This document shows, one piece after another, positions 8,585 through 16,562 of a stretch of DNA of 40,245 nucleotides. Under the pieces are notes generated by a model. The model was not told the origin of the DNA. It saw only the letters and a program-made list of their open reading frames with translations, and made no database searches. The first letter of the stretch is position 1, and every line of letters starts with the position of its first letter. The DNA is from Desulfuromonas sp. (GTDB taxonomy: Bacteria; Desulfobacterota; Desulfuromonadia; Desulfuromonadales; Geopsychrobacteraceae): contig PKUG01000028.1 of the NCBI GenBank assembly GCA_002869665.1, positions 1 through 40,245 of the forward strand. Reading direction: 5' to 3'. The position numbers were made by a program, and so were the translations under genes.

Positions 8585-9595
8585 ATGGTTGTCAGGCTGA
8601 TCAGTGAACGCGACCAGAACAGCGCCCGTCAGCTTGTCGAGGCGCAGGGGTTCCGTTTTGAAGAGAACTTCGATGTTCTGGTCGGGGTGTTCGACGCCGG
8701 CGAGCTGATTGCCACGGCGGCCCGCGAGGGGCATATCTTCAAGATGATCTGTATTCGCGAGGACTTCCAGGGGGGGAGCCTGCTCGGCGAATTGCTGACC
8801 GAACTGATCGCCAGCTGCAGCGCCTGCCGGCGCGACAACTTCTTCGTCTTCACCAAGCCGGAGCGGCGTTCTTCATTCGAGCAGCTCAATTTCCGCGTGC
8901 TCGTCGAGCACCCGCAGCTCTGCCTGCTCGAATACGGCAACGGTCTGCAGAATTACCTGCGTCAGCAGCGTGAGCTGGTGCGGCCGGGCAATAACGGTGC
9001 GATCGTCATGAACGCCAACCCCTTCACCCTCGGGCACCTCTACCTGGTGGAACAGGCCGCAGCGCAGGTCGATCAACTCTACCTTTTCGTCGTCCGCGAG
9101 GACTGCTCAACCTTCCCATTTGCGACGCGCATCGCCCTGGTCCGTGAGGGGGTGGCGCACCTGGCCAACGTCAGTGTTCTCGAGACTTCCGATTACGCCG
9201 TCAGCCGGGTCACCTTCCCGGCTTATTTTCTCAAGGCCGGGGCCGATGTCGAGACGCTGCAGATGGAGGTCGACCTGCTGTTGTTCGCCCGTTGCCTGGC
9301 ACCGGCCTTCAACATCACCACGCGCTTTGTCGGCACCGAGCCCTACTGCCGGGTGACGCGCCACTACAACGAAACCATGATCCGTCTGCTCGCCGAGGAA
9401 GGGATCAAAACCGTGCTGCTGTCGCGCCGCGAGGTCAAGGGGGAACCGATCAGTGCCTCGCTGGTACGGCGGCTGCTGAAGAAGGAAGCTTTCGAAGAGT
9501 TGGACAGTCTCGTCCCCGAGACGACCCTGGCCTGCCTGCGTTCGCACCAGGCGGCCGAGATACATGAGCGCCTGCGCGCGCAGGGGAGGCATTGA
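8585..9595 (+). CDS. citC: [citrate (pro-3S)-lyase] ligase
   Basis: 336 aa, full length. The N-terminal ~130 residues look like the GNAT-type domain of CitC (ELIATAAREGHIFKMICI, FTKPERRSSFEQLNF). The nucleotidyltransferase domain follows, with MNANPFTLGHLYLVEQAA containing the TxGH motif and EPISASLVRRLLKKE near the C-terminus. The enzyme uses ATP and acetate to acetylate the thiol of the citrate lyase acyl carrier prosthetic group and so activates the lyase. The start is ATG 8585 after GAGGAAG, and the stop overlaps the citD ATG by one nucleotide. No disruption is seen. Confidence 0.95.
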   Translation: MVVRLISERDQNSARQLVEAQGFRFEENFDVLVGVFDAGELIATAAREGHIFKMICIREDFQGGSLLGELLTELIASCSACRRDNFFVFTKPERRSSFEQLNFRVLVEHPQLCLLEYGNGLQNYLRQQRELVRPGNNGAIVMNANPFTLGHLYLVEQAAAQVDQLYLFVVREDCSTFPFATRIALVREGVAHLANVSVLETSDYAVSRVTFPAYFLKAGADVETLQMEVDLLLFARCLAPAFNITTRFVGTEPYCRVTRHYNETMIRLLAEEGIKTVLLSRREVKGEPISASLVRRLLKKEAFEELDSLVPETTLACLRSHQAAEIHERLRAQGRH

Positions 9596-9855
9596 TGGAA
9601 ATAAAACGGGCGGTTCAGGCCGGGACCATGCAGTCGAGCGATCTGATGGTGTTCATCGAGCCGGCAGATGAGCTTGAGATCGAAATTGAATCGACGGTGA
9701 AAAAACAGTTTGAACATCTGATTCGAGCCCAGATCGAAGCGGCACTGGAGACGTTCGCCATCTGCAGCGGACGAATTCGGGTCAACGACCGCGGTGCTCT
9801 CGATTACGCCATCGCCGCTCGGCTGGAAACCGGGCTGCGACGAGCGTGCAGCTGA
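9595..9855 (+). CDS. citD: citrate lyase acyl carrier protein (gamma subunit)
   Basis: 86 aa from ATG 9595 (GGGGAGG upstream). The track's TTG start one codon earlier is unnecessary. AGTMQSSDLMV matches the CitD modification site, with Ser14 at the position that carries the phosphoribosyl-dephospho-CoA group in known CitD. The rest (IESTVKKQFEHLIRAQIE, VNDRGALDYAIAARLETGLRRA) follows the family closely. It carries the acetyl/citryl group for the CitE and CitF subunits. It overlaps citC by 1 nt and is followed after 23 nt by the PPC-domain gene. Confidence 0.94.
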   Translation: MEIKRAVQAGTMQSSDLMVFIEPADELEIEIESTVKKQFEHLIRAQIEAALETFAICSGRIRVNDRGALDYAIAARLETGLRRACS

Positions 9856-9878
9856 TTCGGCTCAAAGAGGAGAAGAAG

Positions 9879-10361
9879 ATGCAAGGTGGTTGGTGCAAAG
9901 AATTAACAGAGGGGCGGCGCTTTATCCTCAAGATCATGCCGGGAGAAGAGGTTGCCAGGCAACTGCTGCTGTTCGTACAGCAGGAGGGGGTGAAGAACGC
10001 CGTCATCGTTTCGGCGATCGGTTCGGTCAAAAACGTCCATTTTCGTGGCATCAAGTCGGGCGCGAAACGGCCGATCACCGAACCGCGCATGCGTCAGCAT
10101 CGCGAAGAAGGCCCTTTCGAACTGCTTGGTCTCGAAGGGAACCTGATCGCCGGTGAGCAGGGGGAGGTCGACTGCCACCTGCACGTCATCCTGGCGAAGA
10201 GTTCCGGCGAGGTGATCGGCGGCCACTTCTACGACGCCGAGGTTTTCGCCAGCTGCGAAATCCTGCTGACCGAACTGCTGATCGAAGGGGTCGAGCGCCA
10301 TGTCTCCAAGAGCGCCGGGACCCCGACCATTTTTATCAACGAGGAGTCTAGCCGTGGCTGA
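9879..10361 (+). CDS. PPC/DUF296-domain protein inside the citrate lyase operon
   Basis: 160 aa from ATG 9879, after AAAGAGGAG; the longer track ORF starts at an unneeded GTG in citD. The PPC (plants and prokaryotes conserved, DUF296) fold is recognisable from FILKIMPGEEVARQLLLFV, KNAVIVSAIGSVKNVHF, FELLGLEGNLIAGEQGEVDCHLHVIL and GGHFYDAEVFASCEILL. The His-x-His of CHLHV is a typical metal-site motif in this fold. In plants the domain joins AT-hook DNA-binding proteins; bacterial single-domain members have no settled function. It lies between citD and citE, overlapping citE by 8 nt, so it is almost certainly co-translated with the lyase. It is not part of any canonical cit operon I know. Confidence 0.85.
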   Translation: MQGGWCKELTEGRRFILKIMPGEEVARQLLLFVQQEGVKNAVIVSAIGSVKNVHFRGIKSGAKRPITEPRMRQHREEGPFELLGLEGNLIAGEQGEVDCHLHVILAKSSGEVIGGHFYDAEVFASCEILLTELLIEGVERHVSKSAGTPTIFINEESSRG

Positions 10362-11274
10362 ATTCAGACTGCGCCGTTCATTGCTCTACGTGCCGGGAAA
10401 TATGCCCTCGATGCTGCAGAATATTCCGATCTTCCACAGCGACTGTATCATGGTCGACCTGGAAGACGCCGTCCCCTACAGCGAGAAGGATGCCGCCCGG
10501 GTGCTGGTCCGCCAGTTCCTCGACAGCTACCGGGACCACAACAAGGAGATCTTCGTCCGCATCAACGGCCTCAACACCGCTTGGTGGGAGGACGACCTGC
10601 GCACCATCCTGCCGGCCCTGCCGGATGGAATCCGGCTGCCCGAGGCCAACGGCCCCGAGCTGGTCGAGAAGCTCGACACCATGCTCACCGAGTATGAGGA
10701 GGAACTCGGTCTTGAGATCGGTCATTTCAAGATTCTCCCCTCGATCGAGACGGCCGAAGGGGTCATCAACTGTATCAGGACGGCGAAAAGCTCATCACGC
10801 CTGATCGGCCTCGCTTTCGGCGCCGAAGACTATACGGCAAGCCTGGAGATCGAGCGCACCAAAGGGGGCGAGGAGCTTTTTGCGGCGCGTACACGGGTGG
10901 TCTGGGCCTGCAAGGCCGCCGGTATCCAGGCGATCGACACCATCTTCCCGGATGCTTCGGACATGGAGGCATTGGAACGGGAAACCCGCCTGATCAAAAC
11001 CCTCGGTTTCTCCGGCAAATCCCTCGTCAACCCGCGTCAGATCGATGTCGTCCACGATGTCTTCAGGCCCAAGCAGGAAGAGGTGGATTACGCGCTGTAG
11101 GTCGTAGATGCAATCCGCCGCGCCCGCGAGATGGGCACCGGTGTCATTTCTCTGCGCGGCAAGATGATCGACGCCCCGATCGTCAAACGTTCGGTAACGA
11201 CCTTGAAGATTGCCCAGGCGCACGGCCTGATCGACATGGAACTGGACGAGGAGGAGATCTATGGTCAGAAATAG
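10354..11274 (+). pseudogene. citE: citrate lyase beta subunit (citryl-CoA lyase) with in-frame TAG
   Basis: The start is GTG 10354 after GAGGAG, giving AEFRLRRSLLYVPGN, the CitE N-terminus. Family motifs follow: DCIMVDLEDAV, IFVRINGLNT, ILPSIETAEGV and GLAFGAEDYTASL. At codon 249 (11098-11100) the frame meets TAG, but homology continues without a shift: VVDAIRRAREMGTGVISLRGKMIDAPIVKR through to a second TAG at 11272-11274. Read through, the product would be 306 aa, the normal CitE length. The stop lies where CitE proteins usually have Glu or Lys, so one base change (e.g. GAG to TAG) explains it. Truncation would remove the conserved C-terminal helix-strand segment. The end overlaps the citF start. 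It is a recent pseudogene, a sequencing error, or suppressed in vivo. Confidence 0.88.
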
Positions 11275-12799
11275 TCTGGGGCGTCTGCTCCCTGAAGAAT
11301 ACGCGGGACGAAAAGTCATCCCCTACCAGGACCCCTTTGCCCTGCAGCCGCAGGGCGCGCGCGCGACGCGGCCGCTGCGGCGGGTCAACCCGGGAGAGAA
11401 CAAGGTCCTCGGCGGGCTGCGCGCCGCCATCTAAGCCGCCGGTCTCAGGGATGGCATGTGCATCGCCACCCACCACCACCTGCGTAACGGCGACGCCCTG
11501 CTCGGTGCCCTGGTGCGCGAGATCGACGCCCTTGGCCTGCGCGATATCCGCATCGCTTCAAGTTCGGTCCACCCGGTTCACGCTGAACTGATTCCCTATA
11601 TCAAGAAGGGGGTGATCAGCGTCTTCGAATGTGGCGTCAACGGACTGATCGGCGAACTCGCCTCAAAGGGGGAGATCAGCACGCCGATTATCGTCCGCTC
11701 CCACGGCGGCCGGGCGCGCTCGATCATCACCGGCGAGGTCAAGATCGACGCTGCGTTCATTGCTGCGCCCTGCTGCGACCGCTTCGGCAACATGAACGGT
11801 TACTACGGTCCCTCGGCCTGTGGCAGCCTCGGCTACGCCCACACCGACGCCGAATACGCTGCCAAGGTTATTGCCGTGACCGATAACCTGAGCAATGGCG
11901 CCATTTCACCGGTGGCGATCTCCCAGTCCCTCGTCGATTACGTCGTCGAGGTCGAATCGCTCGGTGATCCGCAGAAGATCGTCTCAACGACGACCCGGGT
12001 CACCCGCGATCCGGTCGGGCTGCAGATCGCCAACTACGCCGCCCAGGTGATCGAAGCTTCGGGGCTGCTCTGTGACGGTTTCTCCTTTCAGACCGGTGCC
12101 GGGGGGATCTCCCTGGCCGTCGCCGAGAAAGTCCGTAACCTGATGGCCGAGCGGCAGATCAAGGGGAGCTTCGGTTGTGGCGGGATCACCGGTTATTTCG
12201 TCGACATGCTCGAAGAAGGGCTGTTCGAATCCCTCTATGATGTTCAGTGCTTCGATCTTAAAGCGGTCGATTCCATCGGCCGCAACCTGCATCACCAGGA
12301 ACTGAGCGCCGACGCCTATGCCAACCCCTTCAACGCCGGGGCGATGGTCAACCGGCTCGATGCCGTCATCCTCGGGGCGACGGAGGTCGACGTCAATTTC
12401 AACGCCAACGTCAACACCGAATCGAACGGCTATCTGCTGCACAACACCGGCGGACACTGCGATACCGCCGCCGGCGCCAAATTGTCGATCATCACCGCGC
12501 CGCTGCTGCGCGGGCGCTTGCCGATCATCCGCGACGCGGTGACGACGGTCTCGACCCCCGGCCACACGGTCGACGTCATCGTCACCGAGCGCGGGATCGC
12601 CGTCAACGACCACTGCCGCGAACTGAAAGAGGAGCTGATCCGGCGCAAACTGCCGGTCAAGGAGATCGAAGACCTGCGCCGCGAAGCCTGCCACATGACC
12701 GGCGAACCGCGTCCGGTTGAATTGATGGACGAGGTGATCGCGCTGATCGAATACCGTGACGGGAGTATTATCGATGCCGTACGCCGCGTTAAAGAGTGA
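11261..12799 (+). pseudogene. citF: citrate lyase alpha subunit (citrate CoA-transferase) with in-frame TAA
   Basis: ATG 11261 follows GAGGAGGAG and begins MVRNSLGRLLPEEYAG. Codon 58 (11432-11434) is TAA between LRAAI and AAGLRDGM, where homologues read roughly AI(E/K/R)xSGLKDGM. The frame then stays open to TGA 12797-12799, with CitF motifs HHHLRNGD, SSSVHPVH, GGRARSII, QTGAGGISLAV and NVNTESNGYLLHNTGGH. The total of 513 codons matches the ~510 aa of known CitF. The track ORF from 11456 is only the part after the stop. A single substitution explains the ochre codon. CitF transfers the acyl-carrier thioester to citrate; losing the first 65 residues probably abolishes function. Confidence 0.9.
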
Positions 12800-13277
12800 G
12801 CTGCTGGCCGCCCGCGATGCACGTCAGGAACGCCTTGACGCGCTCGTTCGCGGAACCGATAACACCCTGATCCAGCTGGCCCTGAATATCCCGGGGAAAC
12901 GGAAGTCCCCGCCGCGCTCCCGGGAGCTGCTCTACTGGGGCGAGGAACAACTGGAAGCGGCTTTTCCCAGCCTGCTGCGGCTGCACAGCGAAGAGGATGC
13001 CCTCGGCCCTTGGGCGCTGTTTTTGACCGCTGTTGAACCGCTTGAAGCCAAGCGCCGTTGTTGTGGCATCGAAGAGCAGGCCTCATTCGCCCGCCTGCTC
13101 GATCTCGATGTTTACAGCGCAACCGGTGAACAGATCGGCCGGCGCCGCCTCGGTCGCGCTCCGCGGCAGTGTTTTGTCTGCCGCGCTGACGCCGGAGAGT
13201 GCATGCGCGCCGGACGTCATGATCGGAAGAGAATCGATGAAGCTCTCAACCAACTGCTGCAATCAATACCGGCTTGA
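12774..13277 (+). CDS. citX: holo-ACP synthase CitX (apo-citrate lyase phosphoribosyl-dephospho-CoA transferase)
   Basis: 167 aa from ATG 12774 (GGGAG upstream), overlapping the end of citF by 26 nt. CitX features include LLAARDARQERLDAL, LIQLALNIPGKRK, LDLDVYSATGEQIGRRRLG and the signature GRAPRQCFVCRADAGECMRAGRH. It attaches the prosthetic group to the CitD serine. The gene is intact although its substrate lyase has nonsense codons in citE and citF, which fits recent loss or an artefact. It overlaps citG by 41 nt. Confidence 0.93.
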   Translation: MPYAALKSELLAARDARQERLDALVRGTDNTLIQLALNIPGKRKSPPRSRELLYWGEEQLEAAFPSLLRLHSEEDALGPWALFLTAVEPLEAKRRCCGIEEQASFARLLDLDVYSATGEQIGRRRLGRAPRQCFVCRADAGECMRAGRHDRKRIDEALNQLLQSIPA

Positions 13278-14127
13278 ATCCCTGGCCACCACCCTGGTGG
13301 ATGGCTTGCGGGCCGAGCTCTATCTGACGCCCAAGCCCGGGCTCGTCGACCTGGCCAACTCCGGGTCGCACAGCGACCTGAACCTTGAGCTGATGAACCG
13401 TTCGATCAGCCTGCTGCGTGGTTATCTCGACGAGCTGTGCGCGGCTCTGGCGGCGGGGCACAGCCTGGCTGAACTGGTTCCTCTCGGCCGCCGGGCCGAA
13501 GCCAGGATGTTTGCGGAAACGGGGACCAATTGTCACCGTGGCGGAATCTTTCTCTGCGGCCTGCTGCTGACGGCCGTCACCCGGATCGATGACCCCTCAA
13601 ATACCAGGGCGTTGCGGCTGGCGGTCGCCGAAGTCGCCGCCGAGTTCTTTCGCGCCCGTGCTGCCGAGGCGAGCCACGGCAATCGCGTGCGCCTGGAGTA
13701 TCCGCGTTCCGGAATCGTCGCCGAGGCCCTGGACGGCCTGCCGGCGCTGTTCGACACCTTCCTGCCGGCAATGGCAGAAACGGGAGTAGCCAAGTCGCTA
13801 CGCCCCTTCCTCGCCATGGCCCGGCTGATGCAGGTTGTCGAGGACTCAACCAGCCTCCATCGCTGTGGTCAGGCTGGGCTGGATACCGTCAAACGCGCCG
13901 GGGCCATGCTCGAATCGGTCATCTGCCACGGCCATTCCCCCTACCGATTTCTCGATCAGCTTGACAGCGAATTCAGGTGCCTGAACCTGACCATGGGTGG
14001 CGTCGCCGACATCCTCGGCCTCGGTTTCGGTTATTACAGCTTCCGCAGCAGTTTCGTCAGCGCAGCCGCGCCTGCCGAAACCAGGAATAGCTGGCTGGCC
14101 ACTTCCTCCCCTGCTCCGGCGTATTGA
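13237..14127 (+). CDS. citG: triphosphoribosyl-dephospho-CoA synthase
   Basis: 296 aa if started at ATG 13237, which overlaps the end of citX and gives a normal-length CitG; the track's 13033 start lies deep in citX. Motifs of the CitG/MdcB family are clear: LTPKPGLVDLANSGSHSDL, GTNCHRGGIFLCGLL, and the later KSLRPFLAMARLMQVVEDSTSLHRCG. The enzyme makes the prosthetic-group precursor from dephospho-CoA and ATP for CitX to transfer. MdcB/MadG of malonate decarboxylases belongs to the same family, but citD/citE/citF in this operon settle the assignment. Last gene of the cluster; intact. Confidence 0.93.
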   Translation: MKLSTNCCNQYRLESLATTLVDGLRAELYLTPKPGLVDLANSGSHSDLNLELMNRSISLLRGYLDELCAALAAGHSLAELVPLGRRAEARMFAETGTNCHRGGIFLCGLLLTAVTRIDDPSNTRALRLAVAEVAAEFFRARAAEASHGNRVRLEYPRSGIVAEALDGLPALFDTFLPAMAETGVAKSLRPFLAMARLMQVVEDSTSLHRCGQAGLDTVKRAGAMLESVICHGHSPYRFLDQLDSEFRCLNLTMGGVADILGLGFGYYSFRSSFVSAAAPAETRNSWLATSSPAPAY

Positions 14128-14202
14128 TCGATCATCGTTTGCGCTTCGAGTCGATCTCGTCACAACAACAGCGCCGGAAACCGACTGAAAAATGAGCGTG
14201 GA

Positions 14203-14231
14203 TTCTCTCCTCGCGGCAACTGGTTTATAAT
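14203..14231 (+). promoter_or_regulatory. candidate promoter for the DUF2726 gene
   Basis: A perfect TATAAT (14226-14231) lies about 40 nt before the ATG. The -35 region 17 nt upstream (TTCTCT) is a poor match, so an activator or extended element would be needed. Confidence 0.4.
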
Positions 14232-14271
14232 GAACTGGTCTGCTGGGCACAAATATGATGCGAGGTGAACT

Positions 14272-15036
14272 ATGTGGCTGCTACTGATTGTGATCCTGGT
14301 TCTTTTCGTGGGCATTTTCTATGTCGGTCGTCAGCGCTTTTACCCGTCTGCTGACCGGCACGATGCCGCTGACCTCCTCTACGAAAAAGCGTACTCACTC
14401 CTTTCTCCGACAGAACTTTCATTCTATGAGGTTCTGCGCCAGGCCGTCGGGGATTCCCGCCTTATCTTCGCTAAGGTTCGGCTGGCCGATATCTTCGCTG
14501 TTACCGTCGACCTGGAAACGCGCGAGGGGATCGCGGCCTTCAACCGGATTGCCAAGACGCATGTCGATTTCGTTCTCTGTGACCCCGAGAGCCTGGAGGT
14601 CGTCGCCGCAATCGAACTGGACGATGATGGCCACGGTCTCGACGGAATCCTGAAACAGGATGATTTCATCAGCGAGGTTTTTGCGACCGTGGGGCTTCCA
14701 CTCGTGCGGATAGCAGCGCGCAAGAGTTATGCGCTGGCTGATGTTGCGGAGTTGCTGGCTGATTTTATGCCGTCGGACGACGACGTGGACAGTGCTGCCC
14801 CCGTCGATGAAACTGATGAGACTGACGACGCCGAGGAAAAGTTTCAGTTCGGTGCCGTTGACCTGTCGCTGGTCAGGGACAAAAGCTTTCGGTTTTCAGC
14901 CAAACCTGAAGCGAAGCCACTTTGCCCCCGTTGCGGCAAGCTGATGGTTTCGCAGGTCAAGGACGATGGCTCAGCCGTCTGGTGCTGTTGCGACTTCCCC
15001 GCCTGCCCGACAGAAATTGACCCGCCCCGCGAATAG
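14272..15036 (+). CDS. DUF2726 nuclease-like membrane-anchored protein with zinc ribbon
   Basis: 254 aa. An N-terminal membrane segment (LLLIVILVLFVGIFYVG) leads into a DUF2726-type domain from about residue 35. That domain shows the usual pattern LLSPTELSFYEVLRQAV, VDFVLCDPESLEVVAAIELDD and DDFISEVFATVGLPLVRIAA, which resembles PD-(D/E)XK endonuclease folds (VAAIELDD as the catalytic strand). After an acidic linker comes a C-terminal zinc ribbon, CPRCGKLM ... CCCDFPACP, of the topoisomerase C-terminal type. The substrate is unknown. It stands alone between the cit operon and a lipoprotein gene. Confidence 0.8.
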   Translation: MWLLLIVILVLFVGIFYVGRQRFYPSADRHDAADLLYEKAYSLLSPTELSFYEVLRQAVGDSRLIFAKVRLADIFAVTVDLETREGIAAFNRIAKTHVDFVLCDPESLEVVAAIELDDDGHGLDGILKQDDFISEVFATVGLPLVRIAARKSYALADVAELLADFMPSDDDVDSAAPVDETDETDDAEEKFQFGAVDLSLVRDKSFRFSAKPEAKPLCPRCGKLMVSQVKDDGSAVWCCCDFPACPTEIDPPRE

Positions 15037-15187
15037 CGGCTGTGACGACGGCCATCCACCTGACCTTTTTCCCCTTCTGCCCTTACCTCATGTTCTTGTC
15101 TGCTAGCCTAACTATCTGACGTAAGGTGACAAATTTAGAATTGGTGCTACGCTGTTAGTATCTGACTCTTTTCGAAAGGAGGCGACT

Positions 15188-15706
15188 ATGAACGGGAAAC
15201 TCGGTGTTTTTTTGGTTCTTGTCTGCTTCACTCTCGCCGGCTGCGCGGCAACGGGCACGCCGATGGTCTGGAAGGACAAAGAGGTCAGTCTCTCACCTGA
15301 CACTCTCTTCATCATTGTGCCGGTCCGGGACAGTTCGGGGAAAACCTATGAGAAGGATATCCCCGGGCTGTTGACGGCAGCGCTCGAAGAAAAATTTCGC
15401 GACAGAAAATTGAAGCTCACGGATGACGCCAGCGCCGCTGACATCGAGGTGGACGGCGAGCTGCTTGTCTACGCGGCCGGTAGCGCCTTCAAACGCTGGC
15501 TCGCACCGGGCGCCGGCAAGACTCAGTGCACCCTGAAAGTGCGTTTGCGTGATCTGAAAAGCGGCAAAGTCGTGAGTGAAATCGTTGCGGCCAAGGAGGT
15601 AGCGGCCGGTGGGCTCTATTCGGCGGGGGCCGACGAGTGGATTCTGAAGGACGCAGCAGATGATGTTGCCGAGCAGATCGCGAAGCTGATTGCGGAGAAA
15701 GGTTAA
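15188..15706 (+). CDS. DUF4410-like lipoprotein
   Basis: 172 aa after a strong AAAGGAGG. A signal peptide with lipobox LAGC predicts cleavage and lipidation near residue 19. The mature part alternates helices and strands (DIPGLLTAALEEKFRDRKLKL, ADIEVDGELLVY, TLKVRLRDLKSGKVVSEIV), resembling DUF4410 periplasmic lipoproteins. No catalytic motif. It is followed after 4 nt by a second lipoprotein gene of similar design, so they probably work as a pair in the envelope. Family assignment is by pattern only. Confidence 0.75.
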   Translation: MNGKLGVFLVLVCFTLAGCAATGTPMVWKDKEVSLSPDTLFIIVPVRDSSGKTYEKDIPGLLTAALEEKFRDRKLKLTDDASAADIEVDGELLVYAAGSAFKRWLAPGAGKTQCTLKVRLRDLKSGKVVSEIVAAKEVAAGGLYSAGADEWILKDAADDVAEQIAKLIAEKG

Positions 15707-15710
15707 GGCC

Positions 15711-16235
15711 ATGAGACGCTATCTGCACTGCGGCTGGATCCTGGTTTTCCTGCTTTACGGCTGCGCCAGCGGTCCGGATGTCGCCTCTATGGTGACACGG
15801 GTGCCGGCCGTTACGGGCCAGTCCGTTGCCGGAACCCTGGTGGTCGGCGAGGTCAGCGGCGGTAAGGAAACCAATCCGATGTGGATGTCCACCATCGACG
15901 ATGCCAGTTTTCGCCAGGCGCTTTTTACCTCGTTGGAAAGATCGGGTCTGTTCGAGCAGGCCCTGTTGACAGGGGACGGGGAGTATCGGCTCGATTGCGA
16001 GATCCTGGCCCAGGAGGTGAAGCCGGGGTTCGACATGTCGGCCACCCTGATGGTGCGCTATCAACTGTCCCGAGCTGGTGAGACTGTCTGGGCCGAAAAT
16101 ATCTTCACCCAGTACGAGGCTAAAATGGAGGAGACCTTCTACGGTGTCAAACGCGCCCAACTCGCCAACGAAGGTGCTGTGCGTAAAAATATTGCCCAGC
16201 TGATTCAGCAACTGCAGGTGTTTCTGCGTAAATAG
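15711..16235 (+). CDS. envelope lipoprotein, function unknown
   Basis: 174 aa from ATG 15711; the track start 21 nt upstream lies in the preceding gene. The lipobox LLYGC comes after a short hydrophobic stretch (WILVFLLYG). The mature domain (AGTLVVGEVSGG, FRQALFTSLERSGLFEQ, YRLDCEILAQEVKPGF, MVRYQLSRAGETVW) has the strand-helix pattern of small outer-membrane-assembly-type lipoproteins, with two-domain similarity to its neighbour. It starts 4 nt after that gene's stop, so they are co-transcribed. No family is named with confidence. Confidence 0.78.
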   Translation: MRRYLHCGWILVFLLYGCASGPDVASMVTRVPAVTGQSVAGTLVVGEVSGGKETNPMWMSTIDDASFRQALFTSLERSGLFEQALLTGDGEYRLDCEILAQEVKPGFDMSATLMVRYQLSRAGETVWAENIFTQYEAKMEETFYGVKRAQLANEGAVRKNIAQLIQQLQVFLRK

Positions 16236-16562
16236 GGCTCTTGTCCAGATGAATGTGAAAGTAAATTTGTTTGACGTTGTAAGGAGGTCTTATTTATAAC
16301 TGATGAGCACGGCAATGAAGACAAGGTGGAGGGGGATGTGTGTCTTGTTCTGATTGTGATGGCTCTTTTCTGCATGACAATTTCTGTCGTTTAAACAGTT
16401 CTTGCTACAATCACGCCTATTTGTTCCTCCCTCCAGTTCCCGATTTTATCCGAAGGCCCGGTCTTTTTAGCACCGATCATTTGTGCAGTGAACGAGTGCA
16501 CTGCCTGATAAGGCCGCTACGGCACCTGTTTGAATCTGTATTATGAAATCAGAGGAGGGGAT
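16236..16562 (+). other. 327-bp intergenic stretch with promoter-like element and a possible decayed small ORF
   Basis: TTGACG (16271-16276), a 17-nt spacer and TTATAA (16294-16299) form a fair sigma70-like promoter, with an orphan AAGGAGG inside the spacer. A short ATG frame at about 16304 encodes a basic then hydrophobic start but stops after 16 codons. Shifting frame continues a hydrophobic segment, itself broken by TAA. This could be the remains of a small secreted or membrane protein gene, or chance. No other feature was seen. Confidence 0.35.

Noticed and set aside
11098-11100. UAG in citE as a pyrrolysine codon
   Set aside because: citF has a TAA of the same nature, no pyrrolysine genes are visible, and TAG/TAA serve as normal stops in this window.
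11984-12694. 236-aa minus-strand ORF opposite citF
   Set aside because: Shadow composition; the plus-strand citF motifs are unambiguous.
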